Shown here piece by piece: positions 1 through 5,747 of a stretch of 10,430 bases of DNA. A program made the position numbers and the translations under genes. The stretch comes from Victivallaceae bacterium. Its GTDB lineage: Bacteria; Verrucomicrobiota; Lentisphaeria; Victivallales; Victivallaceae. The notes beneath the pieces were generated by a model. It made no database searches. It was not told the DNA's origin and saw only the letters and a program-made list of their open reading frames with translations. Numbering within the stretch: position 1 is the first letter of the stretch; each line of letters opens with the position of its first letter. The stretch is taken from the NCBI GenBank assembly GCA_028698975.1, contig JAQVVK010000068.1, positions 1 through 10,430 on the forward strand, given 5' to 3'.

Positions 1-518
1 CCGGGCGAAACCGCCGTGGCCCGCAGAAGCGGCACCGACGGAAGTATCGAACTGGTCGGGTAACACCTGGCGCAAGCCACCAGATCGGCGGTGCGCAGCT
101 GTTCGCGGTAGATCTCGGGCAGTCCGTAAACCGCTTTTTTGAGCAGTTCGGGCGCGGGGTGATCGACCTTGTAATACTCCTTATACTTGGCAATACTGCG
201 CAACCGGAAGTCGGCCGAGATGTCAAACACCTTTACCCCCGCCTGCAAGAGCGGCACCGCGAATTCGGCGGCCAGACCGTGCGGAAGCGCAAGTATGGCG
301 GCGTCACACTCGGCCGCGATGGCGGTCACATCAGGAGCGGTGAAAGTCAGCCCCGAACCGGTGAAACGCGGAAATACGTCCTCGACCGGCTGCCCGGCGT
401 TTTTGCGCGAAGTTATGGCCGTCACCACCGCGTTGGGGTGACGCAGCAGAATACGCAACAATTCCTCACCGGCATAACCCGACGCCCCGAACACCGCCAC
501 TCTCACTTTTTTGTCCAT
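1..518 (-). CDS. argC: N-acetyl-gamma-glutamyl-phosphate reductase, N-terminal part (runs off left edge)
   Basis: Catalyses the NADPH-dependent reduction of N-acetylglutamyl-5-phosphate to the semialdehyde, the third step of arginine synthesis, in the cytoplasm. The visible 172 residues start at ATG 518 (MDKKVRVAVFGASGYAGEEL). They contain the nucleotide-binding GASGYAG loop (residues 11-17), the LPHG motif (78-81), the SADFRL segment (101-106), YGLPE (131-135) and the catalytic cysteine C152 in CYPT. Full-length family members have about 310-350 residues, so roughly half is missing beyond position 1. The residues just before the catalytic Cys are C-A-R where the family has (N/C)-P-G, which is abnormal and treated as a separate finding. 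Upstream there is only a weak purine-rich ribosome site (GAAAG), and no convincing promoter was found on this strand. It is divergent from the thioredoxin gene. The family assignment is firm; whether the enzyme is active is less certain. Confidence 0.93.
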   Translation of the reverse strand, partial: MDKKVRVAVFGASGYAGEELLRILLRHPNAVVTAITSRKNAGQPVEDVFPRFTGSGLTFTAPDVTAIAAECDAAILALPHGLAAEFAVPLLQAGVKVFDISADFRLRSIAKYKEYYKVDHPAPELLKKAVYGLPEIYREQLRTADLVACARCYPTSSILPSVPLLRATAVSP

Positions 519-626
519 TGCCACTTTCGCTTTCTATAAAAAAACAAATTGTATAAAACGAACGCTCCACCCCGATAAAATATCACCACATGCCCCACTT
601 TTCAAATCATTAACCGCATCGGCGTC

Positions 627-654
627 TTGATTTTACTCCGCGCGGTGTTATATT
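627..654 (+). promoter_or_regulatory. Candidate sigma70-type promoter for trx-queD-queE
   Basis: TTGATT at 627-632 and TATATT at 649-654 are separated by 16 bp, in the AT-rich 184-bp spacer between the divergent argC and thioredoxin genes. A start near 661 would give a leader of about 42 nt before ATG 703. It matches the E. coli-type consensus at 4/6 and 5/6 positions. This is read by eye and not tested. The rest of the spacer (519-626) is AT-rich and shows no clear operator or hairpin. Confidence 0.5.
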
Positions 655-702
655 GTCGATTAGCGACAGTCTACAATGACTCTATTACGGGGAGGAAGGC
701 TT

Positions 703-1017
703 ATGGCTGAAATCAAGGAACTCGACGCGCAGTCTTTTGACAGCACGGTTTCGACCGGCATTGTTTTGGTGGATTTCTGGGCTCCGTGGTGCAATCCCTG
801 CCGCATGCTCGGCCAGATACTCGAACAGGTCGCCGACGAGATCGGCGACGAAGCGGTGATCGCCAAGGTCAACATCGACGACAACAAGGATCTGGCGGTA
901 AAGTACGAAGTTCAAAACATTCCGCGAATATTTATTTTCAAGGACGGCAAAATCGTCAAGGACATGTCCGGCGTGCAAAGCCGCCCAAAACTCATAGATT
1001 CACTGAGGAACGCCTGA
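703..1017 (+). CDS. trx: Thioredoxin with CNPC active site
   Basis: A small cytoplasmic disulfide reductase of 104 residues, the usual thioredoxin length. The active site is WCNPC (residues 29-33) with Cys30 and Cys33. The buried acid D24 (VDFWAPW) and the cis-proline P74 (NIPRIFIF) are where the family needs them, and the FKDGKIV turn follows. The usual motif is WCGPC; Asn replaces Gly here, which in this fold can shift redox potential and cysteine pKa. The start at 703 is chosen over the in-frame ATG at 676 because a strong Shine-Dalgarno (GGGGAGGAAGG, 689-699) lies just before it and homologues begin near MAEIKEL. A tandem stop (TGA TAA) ends the gene 4 bp before queD, so the two are surely co-transcribed. 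The link suggests it keeps a cysteine enzyme of the queuosine pathway reduced, but a general thioredoxin is equally possible. Confidence 0.93.
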   Translation: MAEIKELDAQSFDSTVSTGIVLVDFWAPWCNPCRMLGQILEQVADEIGDEAVIAKVNIDDNKDLAVKYEVQNIPRIFIFKDGKIVKDMSGVQSRPKLIDSLRNA

Positions 1018-1021
1018 TAAA

Positions 1022-1396
1022 ATGTATGAAATCGAGATCGAACGCACCTTTTCCGCCGCGCACCGGCTGCGCGGATACTGCGGCGACTGCTGCAATCTGC
1101 ACGGACACAACTATCGGATCACGGTGACGGTGCGTTCACCGAAACTGGACGACATCGGCATCGCGCTTGACTTCAAGAAACTCAAGAGCGAAGTCGATTC
1201 GCTGCTGGCCGAATTCGACCACAAAAACCTCTCCGAGCTGCCGGTCTTTGCCGACACCAACCCGACCAGCGAAAATCTGGCTCAACTTATCTACCGCCGC
1301 ATTTCCCTGAAAATGAACGGCGGAGCGATCAAGGTGCACCGCGTGCGGGTCGGGGAATCCGACACATCGGCCGTCACCTATTTCGAAGAGGAATAA
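1022..1396 (+). CDS. queD: 6-carboxy-5,6,7,8-tetrahydropterin synthase
   Basis: Converts 7,8-dihydroneopterin triphosphate to 6-carboxytetrahydropterin, the second step of preQ0/queuosine synthesis (cytoplasmic, PTPS fold). The 124 residues show the complete zinc site: H14 (AAHRL) and H27/H29 (NLHGHNY). The catalytic Cys is C23, four residues before the first His of the HGH motif. The LDF strand is at 49-51, the catalytic D66-H67 pair lies in FDHKNL, E84 is in PTSEN, and E112 in VGES is the substrate-binding glutamate. The loop before the zinc motif carries three cysteines (C20, C23, C24). The Shine-Dalgarno GAGGA (1005-1009) lies inside the end of the thioredoxin gene, favouring coupled translation. 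A eukaryotic-type 6-pyruvoyl-tetrahydropterin synthase role is unlikely, given the length and the neighbouring queE. Confidence 0.95.
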   Translation: MYEIEIERTFSAAHRLRGYCGDCCNLHGHNYRITVTVRSPKLDDIGIALDFKKLKSEVDSLLAEFDHKNLSELPVFADTNPTSENLAQLIYRRISLKMNGGAIKVHRVRVGESDTSAVTYFEEE

Positions 1397-1416
1397 CCGG
1401 TCTGGCGGCTCCGTCA

Positions 1417-2067
1417 ATGAACGAACTTCGCGTCGTGGAAAAATTTGTAAGTTTGCAGGGCGAATCCACCCATGCCGGGCGGGTGTGCGCCTTTATCAGA
1501 CTGGCCGGCTGCAATCTGCGCTGTGTGTATTGCGACACCATGTACGCCCATGACGGCAGTTCCGGCTCCGCCGAAAAGATCGACTCGCTTACCTCGTGGG
1601 CGGTTTCCTCCGGGGTCGGTCTGGTCGAAGTCACCGGCGGCGAACCGCTTTTTTCGCCAGCCGCCCCCATGCTCTGCGCCGCTCTGCTGGCCGCCGGGCT
1701 GGAGGTCCTGGTGGAAACCAACGGATCTCTGCAGATCTCTGCACTGCCGCACGGGGTAAAGCGCATTCTCGACTGCAAGCTGCCCGATTCCGGCATGGCC
1801 GGGCACAATCTTTACGCCAACTACGACGAACTCACTCCCGACGACGAGGTGAAGTTTGTGGTCAGTTCGCGGCGCGATTTTGACTTCGGGCTGGAAGTCA
1901 TCAAAAAATACGACCTCCCGGCCAAAACCGACAAACTGCTTTGGAGCCCGGTCTGGGGCAAAGTGGCTTTCGACGAACTGGCCCGATGGGTGATCGATTC
2001 ACGCGCACCGGGCCGCATGCAGCTTCAACTGCACAAACTCATCTGGGGCAACCGCCCCGGAGTGTAG
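1417..2067 (+). CDS. queE: 7-carboxy-7-deazaguanine synthase (radical SAM)
   Basis: Rearranges 6-carboxytetrahydropterin, the product of the gene just upstream, to 7-carboxy-7-deazaguanine using a [4Fe-4S] cluster and S-adenosylmethionine. The 216 residues fit the family. They show the N-terminal SLQGES signature (12-17), the cluster-binding CNLRCVYC motif (C32, C36, C39; CX3CX2C), the SAM-contacting TGGEP (73-77), an ETNGS strand and the terminal LQLHKLIWG. ATG 1417 follows queD by 20 bp and has only a weak ribosome site (GGCGG near 1402), so re-initiation after queD is plausible. QueC and QueF, which would complete preQ1 synthesis, are not in the window. The gene ends 4 bp from the convergent hisF with no terminator between them. 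Confidence 0.95.
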   Translation: MNELRVVEKFVSLQGESTHAGRVCAFIRLAGCNLRCVYCDTMYAHDGSSGSAEKIDSLTSWAVSSGVGLVEVTGGEPLFSPAAPMLCAALLAAGLEVLVETNGSLQISALPHGVKRILDCKLPDSGMAGHNLYANYDELTPDDEVKFVVSSRRDFDFGLEVIKKYDLPAKTDKLLWSPVWGKVAFDELARWVIDSRAPGRMQLQLHKLIWGNRPGV

Positions 2068-2071
2068 CCGT

Positions 2072-2833
2072 TTAACGGCGGACACTCACCCCCCGGCCGG
2101 CCAGATAATCCTTGAGTTCGGGTATGTCGATCAGGTGAAAATGAAAGACGCTGGCCGCCAGCAGCACCGTCGCCCCCGCCTGAGCCGCTTCAAAGAAGTG
2201 TTCCGGCTTGCCCGCCCCGCCGGAAGCCACGACTTTGGCCTGGCACGCCTCGTGCATCAACTTGATGATCGGCAGATCGTAACCGGTGCGCGCACCGTCG
2301 CCCGCCTTGGATGTCGGCAGTATCACCGGCACCCCCATGGAGTCAACCCGGCGCGCCCACTCCAATGCGTCAACCCCGGTACCGGTGCGGCCGCCGTCGA
2401 TGTAAACTTCGTAACCGGATGGCAGCCGGGGGTTGCGGTCAACATCGATCGCCACCGTGAGCTTGTCCGCGCCGAATTCGCGCACCAGTTCGGCCAACAG
2501 TTCGGGCCGCCGGAATCCGGCACTGGCCACGGAAACGTGATCCGCCCCGGCCTTGAGCACCGCAGCCGCCGCCGCAACCGAGTCGATACCGCCGCCAATG
2601 GTAAGCGGCACGGTGCAGACCGCCGCCACTTTTTTGACCACATCGATCAGGGTGCCGCGATTTTCCACCGTAGCGCAGATGTCGAGCATGGCCAGCTCGT
2701 CGGCTCCGGCCGCGCAGTAGGCGCGAGCGCATTCGGCGGGGTCGCCGGCGTCGTTGATGTCCACAAAGTGAACCCCTTTGACCACTCGTCCCGCTTTCAT
2801 ATCAAGACACGGCATGATGATAACTTCGGACAT
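2072..2833 (-). CDS. hisF: Imidazole glycerol phosphate synthase cyclase subunit, variant ammonia gate
   Basis: The HisF (beta/alpha)8-barrel normally takes ammonia delivered by HisH and converts PRFAR to imidazole glycerol phosphate plus AICAR. The 253 residues match the family length. Visible landmarks are CLD with catalytic D11, GRVVKGVHF, GDP (30-32), TIGGGID (78-84), AID with catalytic D130, the phosphate-binding ASGGAGK (203-209) and LAASVFHF (225-232). Start ATG 2833 is preferred over one at 2866 because AAAGGGAGC stands 8 nt before it and the numbering then matches canonical HisF. Departures: I5, H99 and V170 replace three of the four ammonia-gate residues (only E46 remains), A103-S104 replaces N-T, and TSKAGDG replaces TS(M/I)DRDG. 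No hisH or other his gene is nearby. It is second in a probable psd-hisF unit (51-bp gap). A role outside histidine synthesis cannot be excluded. Confidence 0.88.
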   Translation of the reverse strand: MSEVIIMPCLDMKAGRVVKGVHFVDINDAGDPAECARAYCAAGADELAMLDICATVENRGTLIDVVKKVAAVCTVPLTIGGGIDSVAAAAAVLKAGADHVSVASAGFRRPELLAELVREFGADKLTVAIDVDRNPRLPSGYEVYIDGGRTGTGVDALEWARRVDSMGVPVILPTSKAGDGARTGYDLPIIKLMHEACQAKVVASGGAGKPEHFFEAAQAGATVLLAASVFHFHLIDIPELKDYLAGRGVSVRR

Positions 2834-2884
2834 AATTATGCTCCCTTTGGTTTTAGACCGCTTCAAACAACGGGTGTTTTCATA

Positions 2885-3778
2885 TCATATAAGATGCGCC
2901 AGCGAAGTTCCGCAGCGCACCAGCGTCTCCCGCCCGGCGGCGGAATTGGCCGCAAGATCGTCGTCGAACCGCATAATTCCGGCGGGAAGCACCAATATGA
3001 CCGTCGATCCGCCGAATTTGAAGTAGCCTTTTTCGTCAAGACACGCATGCCGCCCCGCCCCTGCCGTCTGCACGATCGAACCCACGCCGAACGCGCCTAC
3101 TTCGATCATGACAAACTCCCCGAACCGGTCGGAAACCAGTCGGGTGACCTCCCGCGCATTTTCCACATAGAGATCGGGGCGACGCTTCAGCGCAATCGGG
3201 TTCACCGAGTGATAACGGCCGCCCAGCCGCCGGGCCGGAAGTTTCTGCACGCAGTCGCAAGGATAATGAAAACGGTGGTAATCGACCGGAGCCAGCCTGA
3301 TCACCGCCAGATCGAAATTCGCTTTTTTCGCCGGTGCGCCGCACAGCTCGGCCACGGTGCGGAGCGCACCCTTGACCGGGATCGGTTCGTCGTCGCGCAG
3401 ATCAGAGTAAACCGTGATCCGGCCGTCCGCCGGCACTACCGGCGCACCGTCAACACTTGACGGCAAACGCTGCCCCCGCTTCAAGCGGCGGGTGAAAAAC
3501 GCATTGAACGAAGCATACTCCGCAACTGGTTTCTCGGCCTCGTCCGCCCGGCAGCCGGGCATGGCGGAAAGCGTGGCGGCCGCCCGGCGCGAAAGTTTCG
3601 AGTCATAATATTTTCCCATCAGCGCGGAAACCAGCCCGCTGCCGAAGAGCAGCGGCCACATGGTGCGGCCAAGAGCGGTCTCGTAGGCAAAGCGCAATGC
3701 GCGGTCGCCCATTACGGTTTCCGACACCAGCGCGCCGGTTTCCCGATCGACGTAGACGATTTTTTCCGGTTCGGTCAT
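2885..3778 (-). CDS. psd: Phosphatidylserine decarboxylase proenzyme
   Basis: A membrane-associated, pyruvoyl-dependent enzyme making phosphatidylethanolamine from phosphatidylserine. The 297 residues start YVDRETG (9-15), typical of the Chlamydia/Clostridium subfamily, which is about this long. Catalytic residues are in place: D118 in PADGR, H168 and H171 in DYHRFHYP, and the self-cleavage serine S258 in FGGST (255-259). The last is where the chain splits and Ser becomes the pyruvoyl group. The beta chain would span residues 1-257 and the alpha chain 258-297. Start 3778 is chosen over 3796 because of a GGAG ribosome site at 3785-3788 and the fit to the family N-terminus. The partner gene pssA is not in the window. 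hisF follows on the same strand after 51 bp with no visible terminator. Confidence 0.94.
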   Translation of the reverse strand: MTEPEKIVYVDRETGALVSETVMGDRALRFAYETALGRTMWPLLFGSGLVSALMGKYYDSKLSRRAAATLSAMPGCRADEAEKPVAEYASFNAFFTRRLKRGQRLPSSVDGAPVVPADGRITVYSDLRDDEPIPVKGALRTVAELCGAPAKKANFDLAVIRLAPVDYHRFHYPCDCVQKLPARRLGGRYHSVNPIALKRRPDLYVENAREVTRLVSDRFGEFVMIEVGAFGVGSIVQTAGAGRHACLDEKGYFKFGGSTVILVLPAGIMRFDDDLAANSAAGRETLVRCGTSLAHLI

Positions 3779-3810
3779 GCAATACTCCGTTCTCAAAACG
3801 ATTTTCCCAT

Positions 3811-3839
3811 AATTTACACGCTCCGCGCCGATTTATCAA
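3811..3839 (-). promoter_or_regulatory. Candidate sigma70-type promoter for psd-hisF
   Basis: On the minus strand TTGATA (3839-3834) and TAAATT (3816-3811) have an exact 17-bp spacer. A start near 3804 would give a leader of about 26 nt to ATG 3778. It lies in the 147-bp divergent spacer, back-to-back with the esterase promoter about 20 bp away, so one regulator bound between them could affect both. Read by eye only. Confidence 0.55.
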
Positions 3840-3858
3840 TACGCCTATGCACTTTGAG

Positions 3859-3887
3859 TTGTTTTTATGGAATTCTCCGTATATATT
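3859..3887 (+). promoter_or_regulatory. Candidate sigma70-type promoter for the CE15 esterase
   Basis: TTGTTT (3859-3864) and TATATT (3882-3887) are separated by 17 bp. Transcription from about 3894 would leave a leader of some 32 nt holding the GGGAG ribosome site (3911-3915) before ATG 3926. An alternative -35, TTGAGT at 3854, would need an over-long spacer. Nothing resembling an operator is obvious. Confidence 0.5.
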
Positions 3888-3925
3888 ATGAAGGTATCAC
3901 CAAAAAAACCGGGAGATTATCGATC

Positions 3926-5137
3926 ATGCCGACATCTGCGGAAATCCATGAAGCGGCCAATTACGATGAAAAGAGTATTGCCTCCTATTCGCTGCCGAAC
4001 CCGCTGCGCCGCGCCGACGGCACGCCGGTAAAGAACGCTTTCGAGTGGGTCAACTTTCGCCGGCCCGAAATTCTGGCCGAATTCAAGCGCGTCATGTACG
4101 GCGACGTGCCGCCCCGCCCCGACGCGGTGTCGTTTGAAATACTTTCCGAGCGCGGCGATGCGCTCGACGGCCAAGCCGTCCGCCGCGAGATACGGTTGAC
4201 TTTCGCCATGAACAACGGGCGAAGCCACACCGTGGACGTACTTGTCTACACCCCGAAACAGGTCAAATCCGCCCCGGTTTTCATCGGTCTGAACTTCGGC
4301 GGAAACCACACCACCACCACCGAACCAGATGTGGCCCCGACCGGTATGCGCGGCGGCGACGCCGCCCATGCCATGCCGGCCGGAGCACAGATACGCCGCT
4401 GGATCTTCCCGGAAGTCATCGCCCGCGGCTACGCCTCCATTACCGCGTCGTACCACGATTTCTTTCCCGACCGTGAAGACGGCTGGCCATCCAGCGCGCT
4501 CAGCCTCTTTTTTACGCCGTCGGAAATGGCGGCGGCGCGCCCCCGCTTCTCGGCTATCGGAGTGTGGGCATGGGGATTGTCGCGACTGCTTGACCTGGCC
4601 GAATGCCTGCCCGGTATCGACGCCGGCCGCGCAGCGGTACACGGCCACTCGCGGCTGGGCAAGACCGCGCTCTGGTGCGGCGCACTCGACCGCCGCTTCC
4701 GGCTGATCTGCTCCAACGATTCCGGCTGCGGCGGAGCGGCTATATCGCGCCGCAATTTCGGGGAATCTTTGCAATCGATGATAACCGCCAGCCCGTTTTC
4801 ACACTGGTTTGTGACCGAGCTTGGCAAATATGCCGCCGACCCGGCCACCCTGCCCGTCGACCAGCACGAATTGATCGCGCTGGCGGCTCCCCGGCCGGTG
4901 GTCGTACACAGTGCGACGCTCGACCAGTGGGCCGACCCGACCGGGGAATATTTGTCCTGCTATCACGCGGGAGAAGTTTACCGCCTGTTTGGAGGGTGCG
5001 GTCTGGCGACGGCGACGCCGCCGCCGCCCGACACTCCGCTGTCGGGCGACGTAAGCTATCTATTGCGCACCGGTCCGCACGATCAGGTGGCGGCCGACTG
5101 GGCGCATTACCTTGATCTGGCCGACCGCTGGCTGTAA
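3926..5137 (+). CDS. CE15-family glucuronoyl esterase-like hydrolase, no signal peptide
   Basis: An alpha/beta hydrolase of carbohydrate esterase family 15, whose members cleave ester links between 4-O-methylglucuronic acid of xylan and lignin alcohols or small alcohols. The 403 residues carry GHSRLGKTALW (240-250) with nucleophile S242, SNDSGCGGAA (263-272), LPVDQHELIALAAPRPV (309-325), the WADPTGE loop (335-341) and the probable catalytic histidine H385 in RTGPHDQ. The acid is either D265 (23 residues after the Ser, where family members often have Glu) or D333/D337 in the later loop used by some bacterial members. Start ATG 3926 is set by GGGAG at 3911-3915. An upstream in-frame ATG (3854) overlaps the proposed promoter and adds no export signal. 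The N-terminus (MPTSAEIHEA) is hydrophilic, so the protein looks cytoplasmic, which is unusual for the family. The gene stands alone between divergent psd and a convergent operon. Exact substrate unknown. Confidence 0.85.
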   Translation: MPTSAEIHEAANYDEKSIASYSLPNPLRRADGTPVKNAFEWVNFRRPEILAEFKRVMYGDVPPRPDAVSFEILSERGDALDGQAVRREIRLTFAMNNGRSHTVDVLVYTPKQVKSAPVFIGLNFGGNHTTTTEPDVAPTGMRGGDAAHAMPAGAQIRRWIFPEVIARGYASITASYHDFFPDREDGWPSSALSLFFTPSEMAAARPRFSAIGVWAWGLSRLLDLAECLPGIDAGRAAVHGHSRLGKTALWCGALDRRFRLICSNDSGCGGAAISRRNFGESLQSMITASPFSHWFVTELGKYAADPATLPVDQHELIALAAPRPVVVHSATLDQWADPTGEYLSCYHAGEVYRLFGGCGLATATPPPPDTPLSGDVSYLLRTGPHDQVAADWAHYLDLADRWL

Positions 5138-5141
5138 GGAT

Positions 5142-5747
5142 TCACCGCTTGTTGAGGTCAAAGGTCATCGCGCACTCGATGCGGTCGACCTTTTGCGGGT
5201 CGTAAGACCAGCTCATGACGGTGCGCGACCCTCTGACCGGCAGCGGCGGACGAAGATCGTTGATGACATACGGCACATTATTGCCGGACAGCGCGATCTT
5301 CAGATTGCAGTTCTCATAGGCCAGCTCGATCTCATGCGGCTTGCCCTCGGTGCTCAACCCGCTCAACGCGGACTCGCGCACCTGACTTGCCCAGATCAGT
5401 TCGACCCGCTTCACCAGCGGAATGGCACGCAGAAATTTCATATTGAGCGTGAGCTTGGCCATGCCGTCGCCGGCGGGTTCAAGCATCATCCCAGCGGTAA
5501 ATTCATCGGCCGCCCACTCGGCCCGCGCCGAACGCCGGTTCCGAAATATCTTGACCGGCGCGTCCAGAAGATTGCCGATGGTTTTCCCCTCCGCGTCCAC
5601 CGTGCGAAATGATTCAATATACAACACGTCGCGACCGGCATCGGTCAAAGCGACAATACCGCTGTCGGAAAGCCGCGCATTAAGATCACCCGCACTTAAA
5701 GCGACTCCGGTCAAGAGCGCGCAAACTGTCATCAGCCATTTACTCAT
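5142..5747 (-). CDS. Exported protein of unknown function, coupled to the histidine kinase
   Basis: A 201-residue protein that I do not recognise. Residues 1-19 form a clear Sec signal peptide (K3, hydrophobic core, cleavage likely after ALSA before G20-D21). There is no lipobox cysteine, so the mature part of about 180 residues should be free in the periplasm or secreted. The mature sequence alternates short hydrophobic and charged stretches, suggesting a beta-rich fold. It has two cysteines, C147 and C192, that could form a disulfide, and no catalytic motif I can name. Its ATG (5747) lies inside the last codons of the kinase gene (8-nt overlap), and its ribosome site GGAGGA is kinase coding sequence, so translation is very probably coupled. 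That makes an accessory or ligand-binding role for the sensor attractive, but this is inference. It is the last gene of the operon and ends 4 bp from the esterase gene. Confidence 0.8.
   Translation of the reverse strand: MSKWLMTVCALLTGVALSAGDLNARLSDSGIVALTDAGRDVLYIESFRTVDAEGKTIGNLLDAPVKIFRNRRSARAEWAADEFTAGMMLEPAGDGMAKLTLNMKFLRAIPLVKRVELIWASQVRESALSGLSTEGKPHEIELAYENCNLKIALSGNNVPYVINDLRPPLPVRGSRTVMSWSYDPQKVDRIECAMTFDLNKR

Noticed and set aside
541..580. A minus-strand promoter for argC (TACAAT/TATACA boxes)
   Set aside because: A -10-like box exists, but no acceptable -35 lies at 16-18 bp spacing, so I do not list it as a feature.
2068..2078. Inverted repeat CCGTTTAACGG between queE and hisF as a bidirectional terminator
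   Set aside because: The arms are five bases with a one-base centre, which cannot fold as a hairpin, and no T-run follows. Such a short palindrome is likely chance.
2135..3460. A 441-codon plus-strand open frame across hisF and psd
   Set aside because: It is antisense to two well-supported genes with intact motifs. Its composition is rich in Arg, His, Gly and Pro, as expected from the shadow of GC-rich codons, and it has no ribosome site or recognisable domain.
3917..4774. A 285-codon minus-strand open frame inside the esterase gene
   Set aside because: The plus strand encodes the conserved CE15 motifs over the same interval; the minus frame shows no domain and no ribosome site.
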